Below, in pieces: positions 1 through 8,309 of a DNA stretch of 64,000 nucleotides; within the stretch, counting starts at the first letter, position 1, and the number at the start of each line of letters is the position of its first letter. The translations under genes and the position numbers were made by a program. This stretch comes from Pseudanabaena sp. ABRG5-3 (GTDB lineage: Bacteria; Cyanobacteriota; Cyanobacteriia; Pseudanabaenales; Pseudanabaenaceae). The notes below the pieces were generated by a model that saw only the letters and a list, made by a program, of their open reading frames with translations, did not search any database and had not been told where the DNA came from. Location of the stretch: positions 1 through 64,000 of the forward strand of contig NZ_AP017562.1 of assembly GCF_003967015.1 (NCBI RefSeq), given 5' to 3'.

Positions 1-339
1 GACAATTCATAAATTGTCCCTACTTTTTGTGTTGTATTCATTTGTTTGGCAAAAAACAGTCATAGGTCATGAAAACGTATATATGAGTTTGCCGCTTTTA
101 TCAGATATCTTGATTCAACAAATATGACACACTACCTCAAAAGTATTTGTTTGTTTCAATAACTTTTTGCTCTCACCTTACAAATACAATAATCCCTACA
201 CTACTGTTTTTTATAGCTTTTTCCATAAAGAGAATTGCTGTGAATTTTGTGTTTTTTATACAGGCTGATGTGTTTGTCCAAATATCTTGGTTAAATTTAT
301 TTAAGCACAAGTCTTCTAATTCCTAAATACCTGAAGATA
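1..339. other. Non-coding left edge with half of a palindromic dispersed repeat
   Basis: No convincing gene is seen. Bases 1-23 form most of an imperfect palindrome built on CAATTCATAAATTG and followed by CCCTAC. It closely matches the complete palindrome at 887-914, so the window edge probably cuts a second copy of that dispersed repeat. The remainder is AT-rich and lies 3' of the minus-strand merR gene. Confidence 0.5.
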
Positions 340-852
340 TTAGGGATTAAGGGTTTGTATTGTCTTAACGTTGTTTTTTGACCATTTACTACTTGATCTC
401 CTGCTAGACGGAATAATATTTTGTTGTGTCGATTCTTCTACCTTATCAACTTCAATGATGGGACAAATAATTTCTGAGTTCTTAGAGATTATTTGTTCGC
501 CAACCAATAGAGATTCTAAATCTGATTTAAGAGTCAATAACTGTTGGATCTGGCGATTAACTTCGGCAATTTTATCTTGAAGTTTTACCTTGACATGATC
601 ACAGGGTAATTCGCCTTGATCGTGAATAGAAAGAAACTCTTTGATTTCTGAAAGACTTAAGCCCAGACTTTGAGAGCGTTTAATAAAGCTAAGGCGATTA
701 AGTACATCCTTTGTAAATAATCTAAATCCGCCTTCAGTGCGTCCCGATGATTCTAGTAGACCTAGCTCCTCATAATAGCGAATTGTTTTAATGGGAATAC
801 CGCTTTCCTTAGCGATCACCCCGATTTGTTTGAGTTCCTCTTGAGCTAACAT
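340..852 (-). CDS. MerR-family metal-responsive transcriptional regulator
   Basis: This 170-residue protein has a MerR N-terminal winged helix (IKTIRYYEELGLL at about residues 21-33, GGFRLF at 41-46) and a dimerisation helix at about 85-118. Cys84 (ELPCDHV) and Cys130 in a CPIIE motif sit where MerR, CueR and ZntR proteins place their metal-binding cysteines. In the family, dimers bend promoters that have overlong spacers and activate them when metal binds. Two such promoters lie in the same block, before the HMA chaperone gene (2183-2214) and before copA (5341-5372), so it is probably their copper-responsive activator. That assignment is inferred from neighbourhood; zinc, cadmium or mercury sensing is not excluded. 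The tail after residue 140 is Ser/Asn-rich and not conserved-looking. Confidence 0.85.
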   Translation of the reverse strand: MLAQEELKQIGVIAKESGIPIKTIRYYEELGLLESSGRTEGGFRLFTKDVLNRLSFIKRSQSLGLSLSEIKEFLSIHDQGELPCDHVKVKLQDKIAEVNRQIQQLLTLKSDLESLLVGEQIISKNSEIICPIIEVDKVEESTQQNIIPSSRRSSSKWSKNNVKTIQTLNP

Positions 853-886
853 ATTTCTCTTTTCTCTCTCTATTTTTGGACCTTGA

Positions 887-914
887 GTAGGGGCAATTCA
901 TGAATTGCCCCTAC
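887..914. repeat. 28-bp perfect palindrome (dispersed repeat)
   Basis: The sequence GTAGGGGCAATTCA is followed directly by its exact reverse complement. It lies between the end of the lipoprotein gene and the start of merR, and a near copy is cut by the window start. A related palindrome is, as I recall, widespread in cyanobacterial intergenic regions. It could also act as a terminator for the lipoprotein transcript. Confidence 0.7.
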
Positions 915-939
915 ATTTAGAATTGCTACAACCATTCTA

Positions 940-1830
940 TCAATCACGCACATGAATTCCAAAATCTGCCGTGACAATTTTGCCATTGCGGTTAAACTGT
1001 CCCCAGAGCTTATATTCTCCAGATTTTGGGAACTTGGTTGCGAAAGTAACTTTCCCTGTCGAGTCATCAGCTAATGCATGGGCATGAATATAATCAGATG
1101 CAGTCAATGGCGTTGATTTTTTGATGATTACAAGATGTCCTTTTTCTCCCAAGTAGGTTTGCACGTCAGTAAGCGGCTGATTGGTAATAGGATCTTTGAG
1201 ATCAAAGGTCAAGGTCACTTTCTCACCAGCTTTTATGTGATCTTGAGAACTGGTCAAGTTGATTTGCGCTGTTCCAAATGTCTTGGTGTGATCGAAGTTA
1301 ATCGGTGTAGCCGATGGGATTTCACCACCAACTTGTGTTTTTAGAACGGAAATTTGTTCTGGAGACTGTGCTGGCTTGTAGTCACTAAACAATGTGTATT
1401 TTCCCGCCTGTGGAAAGTTTGCCGACACTTTAAATCGTCCATTGTGTTGATAGCTGGGATGAAGATGCTCAAAGAACTGAAGATCATCACTGACAACAAT
1501 TAAATGCATCAGCTTCTCTTGAAACACCTCAAATTTTTCAATTGCTGTGCCATTGAGATTTTGAACATCAATTAACAGTGGCACAGTAGTATTAGGAAGC
1601 ATATTCAGTGGAGTCGTCAACTTTGCCTTGGCTATATTAATTTTGTCCACCGATGTCTTTTTGTCGTCGTGAGATGCTTCTCCATGCTTGTTTGTGTTGG
1701 CATGATCACCATGATGATCCTTGACAATAGGTTTTGGTACTTCAGCATTGGATATGGTGGCTACTTCAGAGCAAGCTTGAGTCAATACCAAAATAGAAGT
1801 CATTGCGATCGCGGTAATTAGTTTGTTCAT
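940..1830 (-). CDS. Predicted periplasmic lipoprotein, His-rich, copper-block associated
   Basis: The start was placed at the ATG at 1830, preceded by AAGGA about 10 bases upstream; the frame stays open 25 codons further upstream. The resulting 296-residue protein begins MNKLITAIAMTSILVLTQAC, a lipoprotein signal with the lipobox cysteine at residue 20. A His/Asp stretch (KDHHGDHANTNKHGEASHDD) follows. Two beta-rich segments then resemble YtkA/FixH-like domains, with conserved-looking MHLIVVSDDLQFFEHLHP in the first and YIHAHA in the second. Proteins of this kind are common beside copper-efflux genes and probably sit on the periplasmic face of the inner membrane, but the biochemical role is unknown. 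It is probably transcribed after the HMA chaperone gene, from which a strong hairpin separates it. Confidence 0.7.
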   Translation of the reverse strand: MNKLITAIAMTSILVLTQACSEVATISNAEVPKPIVKDHHGDHANTNKHGEASHDDKKTSVDKINIAKAKLTTPLNMLPNTTVPLLIDVQNLNGTAIEKFEVFQEKLMHLIVVSDDLQFFEHLHPSYQHNGRFKVSANFPQAGKYTLFSDYKPAQSPEQISVLKTQVGGEIPSATPINFDHTKTFGTAQINLTSSQDHIKAGEKVTLTFDLKDPITNQPLTDVQTYLGEKGHLVIIKKSTPLTASDYIHAHALADDSTGKVTFATKFPKSGEYKLWGQFNRNGKIVTADFGIHVRD

Positions 1831-1877
1831 CGTAGTTATTCCTTGATTTGTAATGATGTTGCGAGTTAAAGAACGAT

Positions 1878-1911
1878 AGAAATATGCGTTCAAATCTGAA
1901 CGCATATTTCT
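1878..1911. terminator. Hairpin after the HMA chaperone gene
   Basis: There is a perfect 15-bp stem (AGAAATATGCGTTCA and its complement) with a 4-base loop, nine bases beyond the chaperone stop codon on the minus strand. It lacks a long T run. It may attenuate read-through into the lipoprotein gene. Confidence 0.6.
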
Positions 1912-1919
1912 GTAAATGA

Positions 1920-2114
1920 TTAGGCGGCTGGATAGCCAGCATTAATCAGAGCTTCTCGAATTGCCAACTCAGATGCTTGAGTTTCGACAACAATGAGTTT
2001 TGTTTTGGTGTTGGCTTGGATTTCGGCATCAGCATCAACGGTTTTAATTGCGGCTGTAACTGTATTTACACAGCTAGAACAGGCAAGAGTAGGAGTTTTG
2101 AGTTGAATCGTCAT
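1920..2114 (-). CDS. Atx1/CopZ-like copper chaperone (single HMA domain)
   Basis: The 64-residue protein is a single heavy-metal-associated domain with the metal-binding CxxC motif in TLACSSCVNTV (Cys12 and Cys15). It is full length for a stand-alone chaperone of this class, which passes Cu(I) in the cytoplasm to P1B ATPases such as the CopA encoded at 3031-5289. The C-terminal half (LIVVETQASELAIREALINAGYPAA) fits the HMA beta-alpha-beta ending. A MerR-type promoter with a 20-bp spacer lies about 70 bases upstream, so it is probably induced by metal together with copA. Copper specificity is inferred from the neighbours. Confidence 0.85.
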   Translation of the reverse strand: MTIQLKTPTLACSSCVNTVTAAIKTVDADAEIQANTKTKLIVVETQASELAIREALINAGYPAA

Positions 2115-2182
2115 GATTTTAAATAACCTCTATTGATTGACTAGAAAGAGAAACTGAATGATGACTTCTCTATCTGCAAATA

Positions 2183-2214
2183 ACTCTACATTCTCTATTC
2201 GAGTGGAGAGTCAA
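2183..2214 (-). promoter_or_regulatory. MerR-type promoter of the HMA chaperone gene
   Basis: On the minus strand a TTGACT -35 box and a TAGAGT -10 box are separated by 20 bp, longer than the usual 17 and typical of MerR-activated promoters. The -35 box, the CTCTCCA that overlaps it and the AGAGAATG further into the spacer are shared with the copA promoter at 5341-5372. Confidence 0.65.
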
Positions 2215-2226
2215 GGGGTAAAACAA

Positions 2227-2261
2227 AAAAAAGAGGCGGTGCTTAGCACCGCCTCTTTTTT
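2227..2261. terminator. Strong bidirectional-type terminator hairpin
   Basis: The stem AAAAAAGAGGCGGTGCT pairs perfectly with its complement across a single base, so the real loop is about 3 nt. It is flanked by A and T runs in both directions. It lies just beyond the stop of the cupredoxin gene on the minus strand. Confidence 0.85.
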
Positions 2262-2272
2262 GGAGAGAGCCA

Positions 2273-2956
2273 TTATTTTGCCTCGATCGCACCGCGAAAC
2301 ATATTCATACCACAGGCAAACTCATAGTTTCCTGCCTTGGGCGGCGTGAATTCGATGGTTGTGGTTTTATTGAGTTCTAGGTGCTGAGCGATGTGGAAAT
2401 CAGCGAGTCTCACTTCTTCTAAACAGCTACTAGGATCGCGGCGGAGAAAGTTGAGGCGGACAAGTTGACCCGCATTGACCACAATTCGCGAAGGTTCGTA
2501 ACCACCATCAACGACGACGGTTACTTCTTGAATGCCAGATGCAGATTCGGCTTTTTTCGACTTCGGCTTGCTGAGGAGAAACCACCAAAGCTCTGCACCG
2601 ATTAAGCCCACACCGCCCACAGTGACAAGGATTTTGTTGGTTAGTGGTTGATCGATCGCTTTGAATTCTGTAGGTTTACTAGTCTCAGTTTGCATATTGT
2701 GATCATCGGGCATTTTTTCAGAGGCGATCACACCAGAGACGGTTCCGAGTAGAAAGCCAAAGCCAACGAGGGTTCCCAAAAATGTAGCTTTCATAGTTAG
2801 TGGTTGATTGATCGCTTTGAATTCTGTAGGTTTACTAGTCTCAGGCTGCATATTGTGATCATCAGGCATTTTTTCAGAGGCGATCGCCCCAGAGATGACT
2901 CCAAATAAAAAGCCAAGCCCGACCAGAGTTCCAAAGAATGTAGCTTTTTTCAACAT
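2273..2956 (-). CDS. Membrane-anchored cupredoxin-like protein with duplicated leader
   Basis: The 227-residue protein has three parts. Residues 1-54 and 55-106 are near-identical copies of a leader with a hydrophobic segment, an IASEKMPDDHNMQ stretch and a PTEFKAI tail. About residues 107-130 form a further transmembrane segment. The C-terminal part (about 143-227) is a cupredoxin fold with candidate copper ligands in PSSCLEEV, ADFHI and FACGMNMFRG. It resembles the Cupredoxin_1 domains found beside CopA ATPases and probably binds copper outside the membrane. A second in-frame ATG at 2794 begins the second leader copy and would give a 173-residue protein of ordinary design. The duplication is therefore recent, and the natural start is uncertain. 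It lies downstream of copA and may be co-transcribed despite an intervening hairpin. Confidence 0.75.
   Translation of the reverse strand: MLKKATFFGTLVGLGFLFGVISGAIASEKMPDDHNMQPETSKPTEFKAINQPLTMKATFLGTLVGFGFLLGTVSGVIASEKMPDDHNMQTETSKPTEFKAIDQPLTNKILVTVGGVGLIGAELWWFLLSKPKSKKAESASGIQEVTVVVDGGYEPSRIVVNAGQLVRLNFLRRDPSSCLEEVRLADFHIAQHLELNKTTTIEFTPPKAGNYEFACGMNMFRGAIEAK
2639..2956 (-). repeat. Tandem duplication of the cupredoxin leader-coding segment
   Basis: Bases 2795-2956 and 2639-2794 encode 54- and 52-residue segments that differ at only a few positions. The copies are adjacent and in frame, so the leader was duplicated within the gene. Confidence 0.9.
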
Positions 2957-3004
2957 GATAGTTTCCCTTATATTTTAATGATGGTTTATGGTTCAGAATT
3001 TGGG

Positions 3005-3032
3005 AAGATGTGGCGCACAGCGCCACTATCTT
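3005..3032 (-). terminator. Hairpin overlapping the copA stop codon
   Basis: On the plus strand AAGATGTGGCGC pairs with GCGCCAC-T-ATCTT across a 3-base loop with one bulged base. It begins at the copA stop and lacks a T run. It may reduce transcription into the cupredoxin gene. Confidence 0.5.
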
Positions 3033-5289
3033 AAAAGTTGTTTTTAGGCTTGAAATTCTTCAATCGCAAAGCATTTGTCACCACTGAAACAGAACTAAAT
3101 GCCATCGCGCCGCCCGCAATGATCGGACTGAGCAACCAACCGAAGAAGGGGAAGAGAATCCCTGCGGCGATGGGAATACCTAGGATGTTATAGATGAAGG
3201 CGAAGAAGAGATTTTGGCGGATGTTTTGCATCGTGGCGCGAGATAGTTGGATAGCGGTGACAATGCCTTGCAAATCGCCCGAAATGAGCGTGATATCACT
3301 AGCAGCGATCGCCACATCTGTACCCGTTCCGATCGCAATGCCCACATCCGCTTGAGCGAGAGCAGGAGCATCGTTGATGCCATCACCGACCATCGCGACA
3401 ACTTTACCTTCGTTTTGTAAGCGCTGAATTTGAGCAGCCTTTTGATCGGGACGTACTTCCGCAAACACTCGATCAATGCCAACTTCACGGGCAATTACTT
3501 CGGCAGTGCGGCGATTGTCGCCTGTGAGCATGACTATTTCTAAGCCCATGCGTTGCAAAGTCCGAATCGCTTTCACGGAGGAAGGTTTGACAGCATCGGC
3601 AATACCCATTACGCCTTGGATTTTGCCATTGACGGCAATCCAGATCGCGGTATTACCTTTGCTCTCTAGCGTATCCCAAGTTTGTTCTAAGGAATCTGTC
3701 GTAATTCCTAATTCTTGCATCCAGCGATAGGTTCCAATTTGGACTAAATGATCACCAATGTAGCCGCGTACACCACTACCTGCGATCGCCTCAAAATCTT
3801 GAGCATCGGTCAAATCCACCTTGAGCGCATCAGCATAACGGACAATTGCTTCGGCTAAAGGATGTTCAGAATAACGTTCCACGCTTGCTGCCATGCTTAA
3901 CAATTCCAAAACCTTACCATCGGGCATTCCTGCGGTAGTCACGAAATGAGTCACACTGGGCTTGCCTTGAGTAATCGTGCCTGTTTTATCAAGAACAATT
4001 GTTTGCAAATTATGGGCTTGTTCCAAACTATCCGCACCCTTAATCAGAATTCCATTTTCTGCACCTTTGCCAGTTCCCACCATAATCGATGTGGGTGTGG
4101 CTAAGCCCAAGGCACAGGGACAGGCGATAATCAGCACGCCGACCGTAGTAATCACCGCAAGGGTGACATTGCCCATGAAGTTGTACCAGATGATAAAAGT
4201 GGAAATGGCGATCGCAATCACGATCGGTACAAATACACCCGTCACACGATCGGCAAGGCGTTGAATCGGAGCCTTAGAACCTTGAGCTTGCTGCACCAAT
4301 TTCACAATTTGCGCTAAAAAAGTGTCCTTACCTATGCGGGTAGCCCGAAACTTGAAACTACCAGTTTTATTAATGGTTGCACCGATGACTTCATCACCAA
4401 CTTGCTTCTTGACCGCAACACTTTCACCCGTCACCATCGCTTCGTCAATGGTGGAACTTCCCTCAATAATTTCGCCATCAACGGGAATCTTTTCCCCTGG
4501 ACGCACCAAGATCACATCATCGAGTTGCACTTCGGCGATCGCAATATCTATTTCTCGACCATGCCGAATCACTCGCGCTGTTTTCGCTTGCAAACCCATT
4601 AACTTTCGCATTGCTTCCGAGGTACTTCCCTTAGCGCGATTCTCAAAAAGTTTACCGAGCAGAATCAAAGTAATAATTACGGCGGATGCTTCAAAATAAA
4701 CATCAGCCGTTAAGCCCTGCGAAGTAAAAAACTCTGGCTTAATCGTGGCGAAAATAGAATATCCATAGGCAGCTCCCGTACCAGTGGCGACTAGGGTATC
4801 CATCGTGGCGGCGTGACGTTTAAAAGCTTTGGCAGCATTGATATAGAAGGCTGCACCGCACCAAAACTGCACAGGAATCGTCAAGCCCAGTTGCAACCAA
4901 GAATTATGCATCCATGCAGGAATGAATGGCAAGCTCAGCCCTGTCATCATTGGCAAGCCACCAATTACCAGAAATAGACTAATCGCACCACCAATGATCA
5001 CCTTGCGATTGAGATCATGCTCTTCCTTTCGTCTGGTTGCCTGTTCCTCGTCATCATCAACTAAGGGATTTTCTTCTTTTAACAATTGCGAAGCATAACC
5101 TGCATCAGCGATCGCCTGTTGAATACGATTCACATCAACGGCTTTGGGGTTATAGGTAACAGTGGCTTGCTCTGCCCCAAAGTTGACATTACATTGCTCC
5201 ACACCTGAGAGATTGCTAATCGCGGTTTCGATGCTATTGGCGCAGGAGGCGCAACTCATCCCTCGTAATTTCAGCGTACTCGTTTCCAT
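3031..5289 (-). CDS. copA: Cu(I)-exporting P1B-1-type ATPase CopA
   Basis: This is a full-length 752-residue P-type ATPase. An N-terminal HMA domain has the copper-binding motif [10 protein letters not shown] (Cys13, Cys16). The actuator motif VTGESV, the transmembrane CPC motif ([15 protein letters not shown]), the phosphorylation site [11 protein letters not shown], the nucleotide-binding SEHPLAEAI and the hinge [10 protein letters not shown] are all present in order. The last two membrane helices carry [11 protein letters not shown] and MAFSSVSV, the signatures of the Cu(I)-transporting P1B-1 group. It should pump Cu(I) out of the cytoplasm, supplied by the HMA chaperone encoded downstream. 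It could alternatively serve a thylakoid copper route like PacS; the association with a MerR gene favours detoxification. A MerR-type promoter lies about 50-80 bases upstream. Confidence 0.95.
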   Translation of the reverse strand: METSTLKLRGMSCASCANSIETAISNLSGVEQCNVNFGAEQATVTYNPKAVDVNRIQQAIADAGYASQLLKEENPLVDDDEEQATRRKEEHDLNRKVIIGGAISLFLVIGGLPMMTGLSLPFIPAWMHNSWLQLGLTIPVQFWCGAAFYINAAKAFKRHAATMDTLVATGTGAAYGYSIFATIKPEFFTSQGLTADVYFEASAVIITLILLGKLFENRAKGSTSEAMRKLMGLQAKTARVIRHGREIDIAIAEVQLDDVILVRPGEKIPVDGEIIEGSSTIDEAMVTGESVAVKKQVGDEVIGATINKTGSFKFRATRIGKDTFLAQIVKLVQQAQGSKAPIQRLADRVTGVFVPIVIAIAISTFIIWYNFMGNVTLAVITTVGVLIIACPCALGLATPTSIMVGTGKGAENGILIKGADSLEQAHNLQTIVLDKTGTITQGKPSVTHFVTTAGMPDGKVLELLSMAASVERYSEHPLAEAIVRYADALKVDLTDAQDFEAIAGSGVRGYIGDHLVQIGTYRWMQELGITTDSLEQTWDTLESKGNTAIWIAVNGKIQGVMGIADAVKPSSVKAIRTLQRMGLEIVMLTGDNRRTAEVIAREVGIDRVFAEVRPDQKAAQIQRLQNEGKVVAMVGDGINDAPALAQADVGIAIGTGTDVAIAASDITLISGDLQGIVTAIQLSRATMQNIRQNLFFAFIYNILGIPIAAGILFPFFGWLLSPIIAGGAMAFSSVSVVTNALRLKNFKPKNNF

Positions 5290-5340
5290 GTTTACCTCTT
5301 GAAACTCCTAAAAAATCAAGTCCACAACTCATCTGCCTGT

Positions 5341-5372
5341 ATCATGCATTCTCTAGTAGGGTGGAGAGTCAA
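5341..5372 (-). promoter_or_regulatory. MerR-type promoter of copA
   Basis: On the minus strand TTGACT and CATGAT are separated by 20 bp. The block TTGACTCTCCAC, with AGAGAATG further into the spacer, is shared with the chaperone promoter at 2183-2214. Both are probably operators of the MerR protein encoded at 340-852. Confidence 0.65.
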
Positions 5373-5476
5373 GGGGTAAAATAAAATATTTTAAAAGGTG
5401 GCGCTTCGCGAAACTTTGCAATCAAACCAAAATGAGGTTTAGCCAAGATATATCTATAGCCAAGCAAGTTAAGACA

Positions 5477-5531
5477 TAAAACCCAAAAGAGGGTTGCGGG
5501 GCTTCGCCCCGCAACCCTCTTTTGGGTTTTA
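5477..5531. terminator. 26-bp perfect hairpin in the copA / two-component intergenic region
   Basis: A 26-bp perfect stem beginning TAAAACCCAAAAGAGGG, with core GCGGGGC-TTC-GCCCCGC, lies in the 512-base gap between copA and the next gene. Neither flanking gene ends here, because copA starts at 5289 and transcribes away. It is therefore an orphan hairpin or a mobile palindrome rather than an obvious terminator. The rest of the gap holds the copA promoter and the direct repeat at 5683-5699. Confidence 0.6.
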
Positions 5532-5682
5532 GTTTCATCCTTACATAACTGGCTACAGCTATACGTGTAAAAAAGTACCACTTTGTCTAAAAAATATTAG
5601 CCTATAAGCTTTAAACAGTATCAACCGAGAGAAGTATAACTCCCTAACCCCAATTTAAAATTCATTCTTATATGATATGAAA

Positions 5683-5699
5683 TTTCATTCTGATTTCAT
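5683..5699 (+). promoter_or_regulatory. TTTCAT-N5-TTTCAT direct repeat, putative response-regulator site
   Basis: Two TTTCAT hexamers are spaced 11 bp apart. A further TTCATTC occurs at 5661, about two periods upstream, and a TACAGT -10-like hexamer lies 10 bp downstream. The site faces the truncated oxygenase ORF and the response-regulator gene at 6197. The same motif precedes several other metal genes in the window. Confidence 0.55.
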
Positions 5700-5801
5700 T
5701 TTCTTGGCTTACAGTAAAAATATGATGTTAATGAATGTATCGAAAAAGACTAAAAAGTCTGCGAAAAAGTGGATTAGACAGGTATGAGACTTGTATAAAT
5801 A

Positions 5802-6125
5802 ATGGTAAGACAGAGAGATGACTGGTTCCCTACTCCGATTTGGCACTTTGATATTCCAAATTATGAGCAGCTAAACAAAAAATTACTTCAAGCAATTTAT
5901 GTTGAAAAGCAAAAAAACAATCAAGGTGTCAGTTGGTCAAATGGCATAGGATGGCATAGCAAAGACTATTTACATCAACGTCTAGAATTCCAAGATATTG
6001 CCCAAGCCATTGTAACTAATGCGCTAGAGACTGGAGAAGAAATTGGCTTTGACCTGAAAAGGTTCACAATGATCCTTGGGAATTGTTGGGCAGTTATAAA
6101 TCCAAAGTTTGCTTTTGATATTTAA
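5802..6125 (+). pseudogene. Truncated 2OG-Fe(II) oxygenase-like gene
   Basis: The 107 residues begin with WFPTPIWHFDIPNYEQLN, typical of the N-terminus of a putative 2OG-Fe(II) oxygenase family of about 200 residues. The text runs as far as NCWAVINPKFAFDI and stops. In full-length members the iron-binding HxH/D region follows this point, so the iron ligands are missing. The peptide could not be an active oxygenase. It stands between a regulatory direct repeat and the response-regulator gene, and was probably left by a deletion or insertion that joined it to this promoter. The family assignment rests on pattern recognition only. Confidence 0.6.
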
Positions 6126-6196
6126 CATCAGTATAAATTTATAGTTATTAAGATAGACGGAACGAAGCACCGTTCATCCTAAAGATTGAAAATCAT

Positions 6197-6886
6197 ATGA
6201 GAATTTTGCTAGTTGAAGATGAAGAGGATCTTGGTAAGGCTCTACAACGGAGCTTGAAGCAAGAAAAATATATTGTTGACTGGGTGCAAGACGGTACGGA
6301 AGCATGGAGATATCTTACAAGTCCTGAAGTAGATTATGTGCTGGCAATTGTAGATTGGATGTTGCCAAGTTTATCAGGACTGGAAATATGTAAGCGCTTG
6401 AGATCGCAGGGTAATTCGCTGCCAGTGTTAATGTTGACAGCGAAAGATCGGATTGAAGATCGGGTGATGGGTTTAGATTCAGGAGCGGATGATTATCTCG
6501 TTAAGCCGTTTGGGATGGTTGAACTGATGGCACGGCTGAGAGCGTTGCTACGGAGACCGACTCAAGTTCAGTCACAAATCTTACAGGTGGGAAATTTGAT
6601 TCTTGATTATGGGAAGTCAACAATCGTAATTGCGAATCAGAGTGTGATCGCTGAAGGGATTATGCTGACAACTAAAGAATTTCAATTATTAGAATACTTT
6701 ATGCAACATCCCAATCAGATTCTTACTCGTGACCAGATTATGAATCGACTATGGGAATTTCAAGCAGAACCTGCTAGTAACGTCGTTGCAGCACAGATTC
6801 GTCTGTTACGAAAGAAATTAGCAGAATATAGTTGTGATATTGAGATTGAGACAATCTATGGTTGGGGATATCGCTTGAATTCATGA
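6197..6886 (+). CDS. OmpR-family response regulator (RppA/NrsR/CopR type)
   Basis: This 229-residue regulator has a receiver domain with the acidic pocket VEDEED (residues 6-11), phosphoacceptor Asp53 (IVDWMLPS), MLTAKD and the conserved lysine in LVKPFG. A winged-helix DNA-binding domain follows (about 128-229; TTKEFQLLEYFMQHPNQILTRDQI is split here as TTKEFQLLEY and ILTRDQIMNRLW). The gene overlaps the downstream kinase gene by four bases (ATGA), so the two are translationally coupled. The closest remembered relatives are the cyanobacterial RppA/NrsR and CopR regulators, which activate metal-efflux genes. It is probably one of the proteins that reads the TTTCAT direct repeats in this window. 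Confidence 0.9.
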   Translation: MRILLVEDEEDLGKALQRSLKQEKYIVDWVQDGTEAWRYLTSPEVDYVLAIVDWMLPSLSGLEICKRLRSQGNSLPVLMLTAKDRIEDRVMGLDSGADDYLVKPFGMVELMARLRALLRRPTQVQSQILQVGNLILDYGKSTIVIANQSVIAEGIMLTTKEFQLLEYFMQHPNQILTRDQIMNRLWEFQAEPASNVVAAQIRLLRKKLAEYSCDIEIETIYGWGYRLNS

Positions 6887-8220
6887 ATCACAATAAAATC
6901 TTTTTTGGAGCGCGGTTACATCTTGCAGGCTGGTATGCAGGCGTGATGGGAATCATTTTGACTCTATCAGGAGTCGGTATTTATCAGGTGATGGCTCATG
7001 CTCATTGGCAAGCGGTTGATCGCGAGTTAGAGTCAGTAGCTGGAACATTGCATGATAGTTTAGAACCTCTACTACAACAAAGCGATCGCATCGATCCGAG
7101 CGTCCAACAAATTCTTCCTAATCTTTGCATTATCGGTGAGAAATGTGAGCAAGAATCTTCCACAAGACATATTATGGGAGCGATCCAACAAGATAGCTTC
7201 TATGCCTTATTTCTGAATCAGTCTGGAACGTTGATTGCCACAGTCGGAAAACCACCAATGGGAATTGTTCCTCAGATTGGACAAGAAGCTTTGCAAACAA
7301 TTGAGGATCGAGAGGGCAACCGCTATCATCAAATCTCACTTTTACTTAAAAATAATCGTGGGAAATCATGGGGATATCTGCAAGTAGGGCGATCGCTTGC
7401 TGACTATGACCATCATCTTGAACAATCAAAACTGATATTGATCATCAGTTTACCGATTGCTTTTCTGATTGTTAGCATTGCAAGTTGGTATTTAGCGGGG
7501 ATAGCAATGAAACCAGTTTATTTCTCTTATCGCCAAATCCAGCAATTTACGGCTGATGCTGCCCATGAACTACGGACTCCACTTGCAGCAATCCGTGCCA
7601 CAGTTGAATCTACTCTTAGTAGTGATTCAATTTCAGAACTAGAGTCAAGAGATATTCTCCAAACAATCAATCGCCAAACGGTGCGGCTTTCAGAATTGGT
7701 TCAAGATTTACTTCTGCTGTCGCGGATGGACTTACAACTAATTACTTTACAAAAGCAGGTTTGCTGTTTGAATGAAATTGTTAGTGATTTAGTTGAAGAA
7801 GTCTCAGCACTTGCGATCCAGTCAGATATTGATCTAAAACTGAACTTTGCCCATGAATCTGCAATTTATGTCAATGGTAACCAAGATCAACTCTATAGAC
7901 TAATTCTTAATATTCTTATCAATGCGATTCATTACACTCCTGAGCAAGGCAAGGTTGATATATCTCTTGATCACATCGATCATCATGCGATTATCCAAAT
8001 TCATGATAATGGAATTGGTATAAGTTCCAGCGATTTACCCAACATCTTTGATCGCTTCTATCGAGTAAGTAACGATCGCTCTCGTAAAAAAGGTGGATCG
8101 GGACTAGGACTGGCGATTGCAATGGCGATCGCTAAAGCTCATGGAGGGGATATTCAAGTCAAAAGTGAGTTTGGAGAAGGTAGTACATTTATAATTAAGA
8201 TCCCTTCTACTTTTTGTTAG
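6883..8220 (+). CDS. Membrane sensor histidine kinase (RppB/NrsS/CopS type)
   Basis: The start is taken at the ATG overlapping the regulator stop, giving 445 residues. The first membrane helix (about 14-36, WYAGVMGIILTLSGVGIYQV) is followed by a periplasmic domain of about 150 residues with GTLHDSLEP and a cysteine pair in NLCIIGEKCEQ. A second helix (about 188-212) follows. The kinase core has the H-box AAHELRTPLAA, the N-box NILINAIHYTP and G-boxes DNGIGIS and GGSGLGLAIA. Members of this family sense nickel, copper or redox state at the periplasmic face. The cysteine pair, conserved in the paralogue at 16880-18250, may contribute to metal binding or form a disulphide; that is inference. Confidence 0.9.
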   Translation: MNHNKIFFGARLHLAGWYAGVMGIILTLSGVGIYQVMAHAHWQAVDRELESVAGTLHDSLEPLLQQSDRIDPSVQQILPNLCIIGEKCEQESSTRHIMGAIQQDSFYALFLNQSGTLIATVGKPPMGIVPQIGQEALQTIEDREGNRYHQISLLLKNNRGKSWGYLQVGRSLADYDHHLEQSKLILIISLPIAFLIVSIASWYLAGIAMKPVYFSYRQIQQFTADAAHELRTPLAAIRATVESTLSSDSISELESRDILQTINRQTVRLSELVQDLLLLSRMDLQLITLQKQVCCLNEIVSDLVEEVSALAIQSDIDLKLNFAHESAIYVNGNQDQLYRLILNILINAIHYTPEQGKVDISLDHIDHHAIIQIHDNGIGISSSDLPNIFDRFYRVSNDRSRKKGGSGLGLAIAMAIAKAHGGDIQVKSEFGEGSTFIIKIPSTFC

Positions 8221-8224
8221 AGCA

Positions 8225-8241
8225 TTTCACACCTATTTCAT
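8225..8241 (+). promoter_or_regulatory. TTTCAC-N5-TTTCAT direct repeat before the adaptor gene
   Basis: The two hexamers are 11 bp apart and lie immediately after the kinase stop codon, 69 bases before the adaptor start. They fit a second, internal promoter for the adaptor under the same regulator. Confidence 0.55.
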
Positions 8242-8309
8242 TTTGTTGTGAGATGCTTGGTACAAAAGTAACTTCGATAAATTTTGAGTGTAAAAATTAG
8301 ATTAAGCAA

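Noticed and set aside
2158-2349. 63-codon plus-strand frame beginning before the terminator
   Set aside because: It overlaps a MerR-type promoter, a strong terminator hairpin and the 3' end of the cupredoxin gene, and has no family-like sequence.
5369-5581. 70-codon minus-strand frame across the copA promoter region
   Set aside because: It is built on the 26-bp palindrome and the copA -35 region; the translation is low-complexity and unlike any family.
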